From positions 1-64,000 of the forward strand of contig CAWDKZ010000001.1 in the NCBI GenBank assembly GCA_963803025.1: 64,000 nucleotides of DNA. The letters run 5' to 3'. Below, in pieces: positions 30,397 through 39,953 of the stretch. The notes under the pieces are model-generated. The model did not search any database, was not told the DNA's origin, and saw only the letters and a program-made list of their open reading frames with translations. The stretch's first letter is position 1. Each line of letters opens with the position of its first letter. The position numbers were made by a program, and so were the translations under genes. The stretch comes from Bog-793 sp963803025. GTDB lineage: Bacteria; Actinomycetota; Acidimicrobiia; Acidimicrobiales; Bog-793.

Positions 30397-33006
30397 ATGA
30401 CCACCGCCACGATCAACGGGGACACCTGTGAACTCGGCAACGCCCCAGGACGCAACCTGCTCGCGTACCTGCGTGAGGAGCTCGGCCTGACCGGCACGAA
30501 GCCGGGCTGCGGCGAAGGCGAGTGCGGATCCTGCACGGTGTTCCTCGACGGCGCGCCGACGCTCGCCTGCCAGACCCCTCTCGTCGACGTTGCCGGCCGG
30601 TCGGTCACGACGATCGAGGGGCTGGCGGGCGCCACCGGATTGCACCCGATCCAGCAAGCCCTCATCGACGAGCGTGCCTCGCAGTGCGGCTACTGCACCC
30701 CCGGCATGGCGTTGAGAGCCGCCGCGCTCCTGACCCGCGATCCCGATCCGGGCGACGAACGCATCGCCGCGGCCCTCGACCCGAACCTCTGCCGCTGCGG
30801 GTGCTACCTGCGAATCGTCCGCGCCGTGCATCGTGCGGCGGCGATGAGCCCGGGAAGCGGCGACGAAACAGCCCCGGTCGTGACGATCCTCGACCAGGTG
30901 GAGCTCCCCAGACCGATCCATCCGTGGGACCTGACCGAACCGCGGGATCGAGCGTGGTTCGACGTGCTCGGGGACGGGCTCGTCGTCGTGTGGCCGCCGC
31001 CAACCCCGCCAGCCGGGATGTGGTCAACGGGGGGTGGTGCCTGGCTGCATCTCGCGCCGTCGGGCGTCGTGACCGCCTTCAGCGGCAAGGTCGACGTGGG
31101 GCAGGACAACCGAACCGCCTTCTCGCTCCTCGTCGCGGAGGAACTCGAGGTCGACCCGGCCGAAGTCCGCGTCGTCCTCGGCGACACCGACCTGTGCCCT
31201 TTCGACATGGGAACCTTCGGCAGCCGGTCGATGCCCGACGCCGGGGAGGCGCTCCGCCGAGCAGCCGCCGGGGCGAGACAGGCCCTGCTCGCCCTCGCCA
31301 GGGAACGAACCCCCGTCGCCGGCAGCGAACGCCCCGCGGACGAGGGCGCGACGCGCGGGGCACCCGTGGGGGCGCGTCTCGAGTACAGCCGCCTGTTGAG
31401 CGGGATGCGGCGACTGGAGGTGCTGAGCGGGGAGCCGACGCTGCGCTCGCCGGGCAGCTGGCAGGTCGCCGGACATCCGGGGCACGTCCCCGCGCGTTTC
31501 GACGTCGTGACCGGCGCCCGGCGATTCGTCTCCGATCTCGACCGACCCGGGATGCTGCACGGGGCGGTCTTGCGCCCGCCGGTCGTCGGGTCGACCCTGC
31601 GCGAAGTCGATCTCGGCCCGGCCGAGCGATCGCCGGGGGCCACCGTGATCCGGGAGGGTGACTTCGTCGCCGTGGCAGCAGGCGATCCGGCGACGGCGCG
31701 CCGGATGGTCGAGGCGATCGACGCCAAGTGGGACGTCCCGCCACCCGGTCCGCGCGACGTCGTCGCCCACCTCCGGGCGCACCCCGTCGCCGGACAGGGC
31801 TGGGAACGGAAGATGGACGAGACCGTCGGCGACGTCGACGCCGCGCTCAAGGCGGCGTCGCAGCGGATCGACGCCACCTACACGACCGCCTACCTCGCCC
31901 ATGTCCCGCTCGAGACACGAGCCGCCGTCGCCGAATGGGACGGTGACCGGCTGACCGTCTGGGTCGGCACCCAGGTCCCCTTCGGGGTGCGTGCCCAGCT
32001 CGCCGGAGAACTCGGCCTCGAAGAGGGCAACATACGCGTCATCGTGCCGCCCACCGGCGGAGGCTTCGGCGGCAAGCACAGCGAGGAGATCGCCCTCGAG
32101 GCGGCCCGTCTCGCCCGGGGCGCCGGCCGGCCGGTCAAGGTCCGATGGAACAGGGCCGAGGAGTTTCGATGGGGCCACCTGCGACCGATGGCGGTGATCG
32201 ACGTTCGCGCCGGCATCGACCCGAACGGTTCGATCACGGCGTGGGACTTCCTCGACATCAACGCCGGAACCGCCGGCATCACGCCCCCGTACACGATCGC
32301 CAACCGTCGCTTGCGCTACCAGCCCGCGGACTCCCCCGTGGCCCAGAGCTCCTACCGGGCACTCGCCGCGACCGCCAACCACTTCGCCCGGGAGTCGCTC
32401 GTCGACGAGCTGGCCCACGCCATCGGTGACGATCCGCTCGAGTTCCGGCTCCGCAGCCTGGCCGACGAACGGCTCGTCACGGTGCTCGAAACCGCCGCCG
32501 ACCGATTCGACTGGCGCGCGCGTCGCGCCGAGGCGGTGCGCGGCAAGTGGGGCTCGGGCATGGCGGTCGGGCTGGAGAAGGGCGGCCGGGTGGCGACCCT
32601 TGCCCGGGTGCGCGTCGAAGACGACGGCTCGTATCGCGTGACGGAGATCGTCACGGCCTACGAGTGCGGCGCCGTGGTGAATCCCGACACGGTCATCAAT
32701 CAGATCGAGGGAGGCACCATCATGGCCCTCGGTGGCGCTCTCTTCGAGGAGATGGCGCTCGAACGTGGCCGCGTCGCCAAGCCGTCGCTCGCTGGCTACC
32801 GGGTGCCACGCTTCTCCGACCTCCCCCGCCTTGAGGTCGTTCTTCTCGACCGTCCGGATATCGCCTCTGCCGGCGCGGGCGAGACTCCCCTCGTCGCGGT
32901 CGCCCCCGCCGTCGCGAACGCGATCTTCTCGGCCACCGGTGGTCGCCTCCGATCGCTCCCGCTCGCCACGGCGGCACAGGATCTGCCTGCTGCGTCGCTC
33001 AGGTGA
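30397..33006 (+). CDS. Fused [2Fe-2S]/molybdopterin hydroxylase (xanthine dehydrogenase family)
   Basis: An 869-residue single chain. Residues 1-150 form the two-cluster small subunit: GCGEGECGSC with a later ACQTP cysteine, then QCGYCTPGMALRAAALL and LCRCGCYLRI. After a proline-rich linker (to about 205) comes the molybdopterin-binding large subunit with KVDVGQDNRTAFSLLVAEEL, VIVPPTGGGFGGKHSEEI in parts near 550, SYRALAATANHFARESLVDEL near 650, and the C-terminal GAGETPLVAVAPAVANA carrying the family catalytic Glu. There is no FAD subunit, as in isoquinoline or nicotinate hydroxylases. Substrate unknown. The single-chain fusion is less common than separate subunits. Confidence 0.88.
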   Translation: MTTATINGDTCELGNAPGRNLLAYLREELGLTGTKPGCGEGECGSCTVFLDGAPTLACQTPLVDVAGRSVTTIEGLAGATGLHPIQQALIDERASQCGYCTPGMALRAAALLTRDPDPGDERIAAALDPNLCRCGCYLRIVRAVHRAAAMSPGSGDETAPVVTILDQVELPRPIHPWDLTEPRDRAWFDVLGDGLVVVWPPPTPPAGMWSTGGGAWLHLAPSGVVTAFSGKVDVGQDNRTAFSLLVAEELEVDPAEVRVVLGDTDLCPFDMGTFGSRSMPDAGEALRRAAAGARQALLALARERTPVAGSERPADEGATRGAPVGARLEYSRLLSGMRRLEVLSGEPTLRSPGSWQVAGHPGHVPARFDVVTGARRFVSDLDRPGMLHGAVLRPPVVGSTLREVDLGPAERSPGATVIREGDFVAVAAGDPATARRMVEAIDAKWDVPPPGPRDVVAHLRAHPVAGQGWERKMDETVGDVDAALKAASQRIDATYTTAYLAHVPLETRAAVAEWDGDRLTVWVGTQVPFGVRAQLAGELGLEEGNIRVIVPPTGGGFGGKHSEEIALEAARLARGAGRPVKVRWNRAEEFRWGHLRPMAVIDVRAGIDPNGSITAWDFLDINAGTAGITPPYTIANRRLRYQPADSPVAQSSYRALAATANHFARESLVDELAHAIGDDPLEFRLRSLADERLVTVLETAADRFDWRARRAEAVRGKWGSGMAVGLEKGGRVATLARVRVEDDGSYRVTEIVTAYECGAVVNPDTVINQIEGGTIMALGGALFEEMALERGRVAKPSLAGYRVPRFSDLPRLEVVLLDRPDIASAGAGETPLVAVAPAVANAIFSATGGRLRSLPLATAAQDLPAASLR

Positions 33007-33604
33007 TATCGCTCCTCGGCAAGGCTTCCGACCTTCTCCACCCACGTAAGCGAGCCTCAGTTCTCGAGCCCGTCGAGCGCTCGAATTTCCCAGCGAGGGT
33101 GCGGCGCGGTCTGGACCTCGCCTCCGAGCTGGGAGTTCCTCGCTGGAGGTGAGCGGACTCGAACCGTCGGCTTCGACGTCGTGAATGTCGCTCCCGGCGG
33201 CGACGTGACCGGGGTTTGCGCGATCGCGCCGCGTGGGAATTGGGGCAGTCCGCGACACGGTGCTCCCAGCTCGTGGTCCCACATGTCATCCGACCCACGC
33301 CCGTCAACTCTTCTGGCGTGCCCGAACGCAAACGAGAACCTGTGCAGCAACGATTCCTACGGCAAAGCCGCGAGCTGCGGGAGATTCGGGTCGGGCGGGA
33401 GTTCGTCACGCGGAATCCCTGGGACCCACCGGATGGCTCCTGCCGGTGGGCGTGGGGAAATAGGCGACCGATGATCCATCGCACCCACGCGGCAACCCCA
33501 CCGCCGTGATCTTCTCTCGCACAATCGGCCTGCGCCCAGACTTTCCCAAGCTGGAAGCTGTCGAGATCTGACCGCTACAAAGCGCCTCCTCAGATGGCTG
33601 CAGG
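33007..33604. other. Intergenic region with inverted repeats and a tRNA 3'-end-like segment
   Basis: No gene is supported in these 598 bases. TCGAGCGCTCGA (33073-33084) is a perfect palindrome. CCAGCGAGG (33090-33098) and CCTCGCTGG (33138-33146) are inverted copies 39 bases apart. Read on the minus strand, 33144-33165 resembles the T-arm and acceptor 3' strand of a tRNA (GGTTCGAGTCCGCTCACC), but no matching 5' half exists. These may be a transcription end and an old integration scar; both are guesses. Confidence 0.35.
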
Positions 33605-34255
33605 TCAGCTTCCTAGCGGCGCTCCCCCTTGGCCTCGGGTGACGGCGGCCGAACCGTGCCCCAGCTGCTCGATCCACCGCCAGGCGCCCCCGCTCATCTC
33701 GTCGAGCTCCTCGAGCGTGCCGACGTTGAGGATCACGTAGTCGGCAAGCGCGAGCCGCGCGAACCGGTCCGCCTGGGCAGCGATCCGGGCGCGAACCTCG
33801 GTCTCGTCCATGTTGCGGTCACGAACGAGCCGTTCGATGACGAGGTCCTCGGGCGCGTCCACGACGAGCACCCCGTCGAGGCGGTAGCGGCGTCGGGCGT
33901 CGGTCTCGACGAGGAGCGGCAGCACACAGACGACGACCTCACCCTCGGCCGACGAGGCGAGCTCCTGGCGCACGATCGCATCGACGAGCGGGTGGACGAT
34001 CGCCTCGAGGTCGCGTCGCGCAACGATGTCGGCGAAGACGAGCGCCGCGAGCGTCCGGCGGTCGATCGCGCCGTCCGGACCGAGGATTCTCGCGCCGAAG
34101 CGCGCGACGACAGCGTTGCGACCGGGCGTCCCCGGCGCGATCACGGCGTGCGAGATGGCGTCGGCGTCGACGATGCGCGCCCCGCGGCGTTCGAGGAGCG
34201 CGGCGACGGTCGACTTGCCCGAACCGATCCCCCCGGTGCAACCGATCGCGACCAC
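33605..34255 (-). CDS. coaE: Dephospho-CoA kinase
   Basis: A 216-residue kinase for the last step of coenzyme A synthesis, phosphorylating the ribose 3'-hydroxyl of dephospho-CoA. The N-terminal P-loop is IGCTGGIGSGKSTVA; RIVDADAISHAVIAPG carries the conserved Asp, and VVCVLPLLVETD is the substrate-lid region typical of CoaE. VLVVDAPEDLVIERLVRDRN is also family-typical. The start is GTG. It follows rpsA on the same strand with about 77 bp between, the order polA-rpsA-coaE that is common in actinobacteria. Confidence 0.95.
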   Translation of the reverse strand: MVAIGCTGGIGSGKSTVAALLERRGARIVDADAISHAVIAPGTPGRNAVVARFGARILGPDGAIDRRTLAALVFADIVARRDLEAIVHPLVDAIVRQELASSAEGEVVVCVLPLLVETDARRRYRLDGVLVVDAPEDLVIERLVRDRNMDETEVRARIAAQADRFARLALADYVILNVGTLEELDEMSGGAWRWIEQLGHGSAAVTRGQGGAPLGS

Positions 34256-34332
34256 GGACTTCTCCGCTCGGCGGCGGTGCTCAGTGACCGGTCAGCTCGC
34301 CGTCACCGCCGTACCCGGCGTCGACGACGATC

Positions 34333-35895
34333 TCAGGACTCGTCGGCTGCAGCTTCGGCTTCGGCCGCGACGTGCTCGTCGGCGGCGACGTCCTCCGCGA
34401 CAGGGGCTTCCGGCTCCGCGGTCGCGTCAGCTTCTGACTCCGCGGACACAGCGACCCCCGACTCCGATTCGTCCTCGGCCTGGGCGGCGATCTCGCCCGC
34501 GAACTCCTCGGCCCAGGCCGCCTGGGCCTCGGTCTCGGGGGTGAAGGGGGCGGGCGTGTAGTCGAAAGCACCGATGTAGTTGCCCTCGGCGTCGTAGGCG
34601 TGCTCGCCGAACGCCTCGCGGTACTCCTCGGCGACCTCGCCGCCCTCCGCCGCCTGCTTGATCGACAGGCTGATCCGGCGGCGCTGTAGGTCGATGTCGA
34701 TGATCTTCACCCACAGCTCCTCGCCGGAGGTGACGACCTGCTCGGGCAGGTCGACGTGGTGCGCCGCCATCTCCGAGATGTGGACGAGACCCTCGATACC
34801 GTCGCCGACCTGGACGAAGGCACCGAAGGGCACGAGCTTCGTGATCCGGCCGTAGACGAGCTCGCCGACGTGGTGGGCGCTCGCGAACTCCTGCCAGGGA
34901 TCGGACTGGGTCGCCTTCAGCGACAGCGAGATCCGTTCCTTGTCGAGGTCGACGTCGAGCACCTGGACGGTCACCTCGTCGCCGACCTGGACGACCGAGG
35001 AGGGGTGGTCGACGTGTTTCCAGGACAGCTCGGAGACGTGGATCAGGCCGTCCATGCCGCCGAGGTCGACGAAGGCGCCGAAGTTCACGACCGACGACAC
35101 GACGCCCTTGCGAATCTCGCCCGGTTTCAAGTTGACGAGGAACTCGCCGCGCTGCTCCTTCTGGGTCTCCTCGAGCCAGGCGCGGCGCGACAGGACGACG
35201 TTGTTCCGGTTCTTGTCGAGCTCGATGATCTTGGCCTCGAGGACCTTGCCGATGTACGGCTGGAGGTCGCGCACCCGGCGCAGCTCGACGAGCGAGGCGG
35301 GGAGGAACCCGCGCAGCCCGATGTCGAGGATGAGGCCGCCCTTCACGACCTCGATCACCGGTCCCTCGACGACCCCGCCAGAGTCCTTGATCCGCTCGAT
35401 GTCGCCCCAGGCGCGCTCGTACTGGGCGCGCTTCTTGGACAGCACGAGCCGGCCCTCCTTGTCCTCTTTCTGGAGGACCAACGCCTCGACCTGGTCGCCG
35501 ACGGAGACGATCTCGTGCGCGTCGACGTCGTGGCGGATCGAGAGCTCGCGCACGGGGATGACGCCCTCGGACTTGTAGCCGATGTCGAGGAGCACCTCGT
35601 CGTTGTCGACCTTCACGATCGTGCCCTTCACGATGTCGCCCTCGTCGAAGGCGACCATCGTCTGGTCGACGGCGTCGTCGAAGGAGAGCGAACCGAGGTC
35701 GTCCTCGGTGATCTTGTTGAAGACGTAGCCGTCCGCCGTACCAGCCGGAACCTCGTCGGCGGCGGGTGCCGCCGGGGTTGCCGGGGCCGCGTCGGCAGCA
35801 AGGGTCTCCTCGGCGCCGGGTTCCGCCGGGGTCGTCGGGGCAGCCTCGTCAACCGGTGTCGGCTGCGAGGTTTCATCGTGGAGGGTCTCGGACAT
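34333..35895 (-). CDS. rpsA: 30S ribosomal protein S1
   Basis: A 520-residue RNA-binding protein of the 30S subunit. After an acidic, alanine-rich N-terminal tail (about 75 residues) come four S1 motifs: around EGDIVKGTIVKVDNDEVLLDIG, VVEGPVIEVVKGGLILDIGLRG, PGEIRKGVVSSVVNFGAFVDLG and GELVYGRITKLVPFGAFVQVG (only partial strings given). A second acidic Ala/Glu-rich tail ends the protein. Four rather than six S1 domains is the actinobacterial norm. The ATG at 35895 is chosen at MSETLHDE; the frame continues open upstream but without protein character. It lies downstream of polA. Confidence 0.95.
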   Translation of the reverse strand: MSETLHDETSQPTPVDEAAPTTPAEPGAEETLAADAAPATPAAPAADEVPAGTADGYVFNKITEDDLGSLSFDDAVDQTMVAFDEGDIVKGTIVKVDNDEVLLDIGYKSEGVIPVRELSIRHDVDAHEIVSVGDQVEALVLQKEDKEGRLVLSKKRAQYERAWGDIERIKDSGGVVEGPVIEVVKGGLILDIGLRGFLPASLVELRRVRDLQPYIGKVLEAKIIELDKNRNNVVLSRRAWLEETQKEQRGEFLVNLKPGEIRKGVVSSVVNFGAFVDLGGMDGLIHVSELSWKHVDHPSSVVQVGDEVTVQVLDVDLDKERISLSLKATQSDPWQEFASAHHVGELVYGRITKLVPFGAFVQVGDGIEGLVHISEMAAHHVDLPEQVVTSGEELWVKIIDIDLQRRRISLSIKQAAEGGEVAEEYREAFGEHAYDAEGNYIGAFDYTPAPFTPETEAQAAWAEEFAGEIAAQAEDESESGVAVSAESEADATAEPEAPVAEDVAADEHVAAEAEAAADES

Positions 35896-36069
35896 CGGAA
35901 GGTGGCCTTTAGGTTGTCGGTCCGCCGCCGCGGGTGGCGCGTGCGGCAAGGGCGGATTTGGTGGATGGATTGGACAGTCGCCACGCCGCAGCGGCGCGGC
36001 ACCGGTGGCGCCCCCGCCGCCGAGCGATCGGGCGACGCGCGTTCGCAATGTTACACATCGGTGTCGGCA

Positions 36070-38789
36070 CTATTTCGCCGCAGCCCAGGTCGTTCCCCAC
36101 GACAGGTGCACCTCGAGGGGGACCCGGAGGGGATAGGCCTGCTCCATCGCCTCCCGCACGATCGCCTCGACGGTCTCGTGCTCGCGCTCGGGCACCTCGA
36201 CGAGCACCTCGTCGTGCACCTGCAGCACGAGGCGTGCGGCGTACCCGCCGGATTCGAGCGCGGCGTCGAGCCGGACGAGGGCGAGCTTGAAGATGTCGGC
36301 GGCGAGTCCCTGGATCCCGGCGTTCATCGCTTGGCGCTCCGCCGCCTGGCGGATCCGGTGGTTGTCCGAGAGCAGTTCGGGGATGTAGCGGCGGCGCCCG
36401 AGCTCGGTCGCGGTGTAGCCGCGGGCTCGGGCCTCGGCGACGGAGTTCTCCATGTAGGCCTTCACCGCCGGAAAGGCGACAAAGTACTGCTCGAGGATCT
36501 CGGCGGCCTCGGAGAGCTCCACGCCGAGTCGCTGGGCGAGGCCGTAGGCCTCCATGCCGTAGGCGAGGCCGTAGGAGACCATCTTCGCCTTCGACCGCTG
36601 GGCGACGCTCACCGCCCCGGGGTCGACGCCGTAGAGGCGCGACGCCGTCGCGGCGTGAATGTCGTGGCCGGAGGCGAACTCCTCGACGAGCCCCGGGTCG
36701 CCGGTCAGGTGGGCGATCACCCGCAGCTCGATCTGGTTGTAGTCGGCGATCAAGAACTCGGTGCCGGGGGCCGGCACGAAGGCCTCGCGGATGCGCCGGC
36801 CGTCGTCGGTGCGGACCGGGATGTTGTGGAGGTTCGGCCGGTCCGAGGACAACCGTCCGGTCCGGGCGACGGTCTGGTTGAACGAGGCGTGGATCCGCCC
36901 GTCCGGGGCGACCTCGGCCAGGAGGCCCTCGCCGTAGGTCGAGCGGAGCTTCTCCACCTCGCGGTAGCGCAACAGGGTCCCGACGATCGGATGGGCGTCG
37001 CGCAGCTTCTCGAGGGTCGCGGCGTCGGTGGAGTAGCCGGTCTTCGTCTTGCGCTGCGGGGTGAGCTTCAGCTTGTCGTAGAGGATCGTGCGCAACTGTG
37101 TCGACGAGTTCACGTTGAACTCCTCGCCGGCCAGGGCGTGCAGCGTCGTCTCGAGCGTCGCCGCCTCGCGTGTCAGCTCGACGTTGATCCCGCGCAAGCG
37201 CTCGACGTCGACGGCGATCCCGGCGACCTCCATCCTGGCGAGCACCCGGACGAGCGGCAGCTCGATCTCCTCGTATAGGTCGCGACCCCCGACCGCGTCG
37301 AGCTCGGCGAGCAGGCGAGAGCCCAGCCGCGCGACGAGCTCGGCCCGCCGGGCGGTCGCCGCGACGAGGCCGCCCGGAGGCTCCTCGGCCCCGCTGAGGT
37401 CGAAACCGAGCTGTCCGGCCTCCGGCGCGGGAGCCCCCGTCATCCCCCGCCGCTCGGCGAGCTCGTCGAGACTCGCCTGGCCGTCGGCGGGGTCGAGGAC
37501 GTAGGCGACGACGGCGGTGTCGATCTCGAGCGCCGTCGTGTCGATGCCGCGGGGCAGGAGCGCCCGCATCAGCTCCTTCACCCGGTGTCCGACGAGCCGG
37601 CGGCGCGGGGGGGCCCCGACGACCGGCCGAGGATCGACGAGAGCGGCGCGACGAGCTCGTCCGCGCCAAGCACTCCCCCGGCCACGACGACGACGTCGCC
37701 CTCCCCCGGCGGCGAGAACGCCAGCGCTTCGATCGCCGAGCGCCCCGGCGTCGCCGCCCAGGTCGCCTCGAGGCCGATCCACCCTGCGGTCCGGGCCGCC
37801 TCGTCGACCGCCGCCAGCGCCCCGGCGGCAGCCGTGGCGGTGTCGGGCGACGTCACGTCCCGCACCGACACGGGCGCCGATTCCCTCGCCACCGGCGCGG
37901 CGCCGAACCCGGCCGCGTCGAGCACGGCGAAGAGCCGGTCGCGCGGCGTGCGCATCTCGAGGAAGTTGAAGAGCCGCTCGAGGGCCTCGCGATCCGGGTC
38001 CCGCAGTTCGAGGGCGGCGAGCGGGACTCCGAGGGGGACGTCGCGCACGAGCGGCGTCAGCCGCAGGTTCGACCGCACCTGCTCCTCGTGGACGACGAGC
38101 GATTCGCGCAGTTTCGGCGTGCACTCCGCGAGGTGGGCGTAGAGCCCGTCGAGGTCGTGGTAGGCGGCGACGAGCTTGGCGGCCGTCTTCTCGCCGACAC
38201 CCGGGACCCCCGGCAGGTTGTCCGACGGGTCGCCCCGCAGCGACGCGAGCAGCGGGTAGTCGGCCGGGGTCACGCCGGTGCGCGCGACGATGCCCGCCTC
38301 GTCGTAGAGGACGTAGTCGGACATGCCACGCCGGTTGTAGAGCACGCGCACGTGCGGATCCTCGACGAGCTGGAACGAGTCGCGGTCCCCCGTCACGATG
38401 ACGACGTCGTGCGCCTCGTCCCGCAGCCGCGTCGCCAGCGTGGCGAGGACGTCGTCCGCCTCGTAGCCGACGGCGTCGACGGCGGGGACGCCGAGGGCCG
38501 TGACGAACTGCCGGATCAGTTCGACCTGCTGGATGAGCGGCTCGGGAGTCGGCGGGCGGCCCGCCTTGTAGTCGGCGACGAGGGAATCGCGGAACGTCGG
38601 CTCGTGGCGGTCGAAGGCGACCGCCATCCCGTCGGGACGGAAGTCGGAGAGCATCTTCGTCGTCATCGCGACGAAGCCGTACACGGCCTGGGTCTCCTGG
38701 CCCGACGACGTCTGCATGCCCGCGTCCTGCAGCGCGAACCAGGCCCGGAAGGCGAGGCTGTGCCCGTCGAGGAGTAGATACGTCGCCAC
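36070..38789 (-). CDS. polA: DNA polymerase I, interrupted by a single-base frameshift
   Basis: Two frames make one polymerase. From the GTG at 38789 comes the 5'-3' exonuclease (YLLLDGHSLAFRAWFAL, YEADDVLATLA, VTGDRDSFQLV, PGVPGVGEKTA) and part of the inactive proofreading domain, ending at a stop at 37578. The next frame carries the polymerase: HASFNQTVARTGRLSS, LIADYNQIELRVIAHL, RSKAKMVSYGLAYGM and QVHDEVLVEVP near the end. The frames meet at a run of seven C (minus strand, 37613-37607). One extra C would give a normal 906-residue protein. So this is either an assembly indel, a recent lesion, or, less likely, -1 frameshifting on C7. Confidence 0.92.
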
Positions 38790-38873
38790 TCAGTCGATGG
38801 TAGGCGTCGTCTTGGCGAATCGCCGCGGGACGCCGACAACGGCCCAGGTCGACGACCGGTACGATCGATTGGC

Positions 38874-39551
38874 ATGCCTGAAGGCTTCCACCCCCCACTC
38901 GAGGAGTACCTCGAGACGATGTATGCCTTCACGGAAGAACACGTCCCGGTCATCCAGGCGCGGCTCGTCGAGCGGCTCGGTCACACGCCCCAGGCCGTGT
39001 CCGAGATGATCCGGCGCCTCGGGGACGAGGGCTACGTCTCGCGCTCGGGCCGCGGCCTCGAGCTCACCGAGAAGGGTCGCGCCCGCGCCGAGAGCGTCGT
39101 GCGCAAGCACCGCCTCGCCGAGCGGTTCCTCGTCGACGTTGTGGGCCTGCCCTGGTACGAGGCACACCACGAGGCCGGCCGTTGGGAGCACGTCATCTCC
39201 GACGACGTCGAGGCCCGCTTCGTCGCGATCCTCCACGACCCGACGACTTGCCCGCACGGCAACCCGATCCCCGGGACCGCGCCCGATCCCGTGCCACAGC
39301 ACGCCCTCACCGAGATGGCCACGGGAACGCCGATCACGCTCGCCCGGATCACCGAGCTCGTGGAATTTGACCGCGAAGCGCTCGTGTACCTGAGCGACCA
39401 CGGGCTCATCCCCGGGCGGCGGGCGCGCATCCGGAATCGCGCCCCTGACGGAACGCTCACCTTGGAACTCGAGGAGGCCGACGCGACCACGCCGCGCACG
39501 GTCGCGATCGGACCCGCCCTGGGCCGTCAGCTCTTCGTCACCGCCATCTAG
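38874..39551 (+). CDS. DtxR/MntR-family metal-dependent regulator
   Basis: A 225-residue repressor. Residues 8-70 are the winged helix of the DtxR family (EEYLETMYAF, VERLGHTPQAVSEMIRRL, GYVSRSGRGLELTEKG). Residues 75-140 are the dimerisation and metal-binding domain, with HRLAERFLVDVVGLPWYEAHHEAGRWEHV in parts and CPHGNPIPG. A C-terminal FeoA/SH3-like domain follows (about 150-225). It probably senses iron or manganese. It is divergent from polA with 84 bp between starts, so the two may share regulatory DNA. No metal transporter gene adjoins it. Confidence 0.9.
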   Translation: MPEGFHPPLEEYLETMYAFTEEHVPVIQARLVERLGHTPQAVSEMIRRLGDEGYVSRSGRGLELTEKGRARAESVVRKHRLAERFLVDVVGLPWYEAHHEAGRWEHVISDDVEARFVAILHDPTTCPHGNPIPGTAPDPVPQHALTEMATGTPITLARITELVEFDREALVYLSDHGLIPGRRARIRNRAPDGTLTLELEEADATTPRTVAIGPALGRQLFVTAI

Positions 39552-39953
39552 ACCCAGCGCGGCGTGGGGCGCGCGTCTGGCTCACTTCCCACCTCGGGCC
39601 TTCCTCTGCAGACGGGCGTCGTCGTCAGGTTCGCCTCTGGGCGCCGTGCCGGAGTTCGCCAGACCAAAGGAGAGGCTCATGGGACGAGCAGCCGGAGGGC
39701 AACGGCCGTGCCAAGCGCCGGCGGCGCCGGCGGTCGGTCATCGACGTCCGTTCTGAACCGGCGACCGCGCCGCCGCTTTGCCGACCACCCACGACACCTG
39801 ACCTGCCCGCCCCGGTAGGCAACGGGCCCACCCAGAGGGCGGCCCCCGAGTCGCGGGCGCGATCCACCTGGCCGCCGGCCCCGGTCGCGGCGGCGAGAAC
39901 GTTGCAGCTCGGAGGACTTCAAACCTGACGAACTCCGGTCGTTACGTATCCTG
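39552..39953. other. Intergenic stretch without a supported gene
   Basis: About 400 bases between two plus-strand genes. Only short chance frames are present and I see no clear hairpin or promoter. Confidence 0.45.

Noticed and set aside
33144..33200. A complete tRNA on the minus strand
   Set aside because: Only a T-arm and acceptor-like 3' strand is visible; there is no anticodon arm or pairing 5' acceptor strand.
34756..37278. An 840-residue open frame on the plus strand
   Set aside because: It lies antisense to rpsA and polA and has no protein character.
37590..37620. Programmed -1 frameshifting in polA
   Set aside because: C7 is a conceivable slippery heptamer, but I know of no such case in polA and see no obvious downstream pseudoknot; an indel is simpler.
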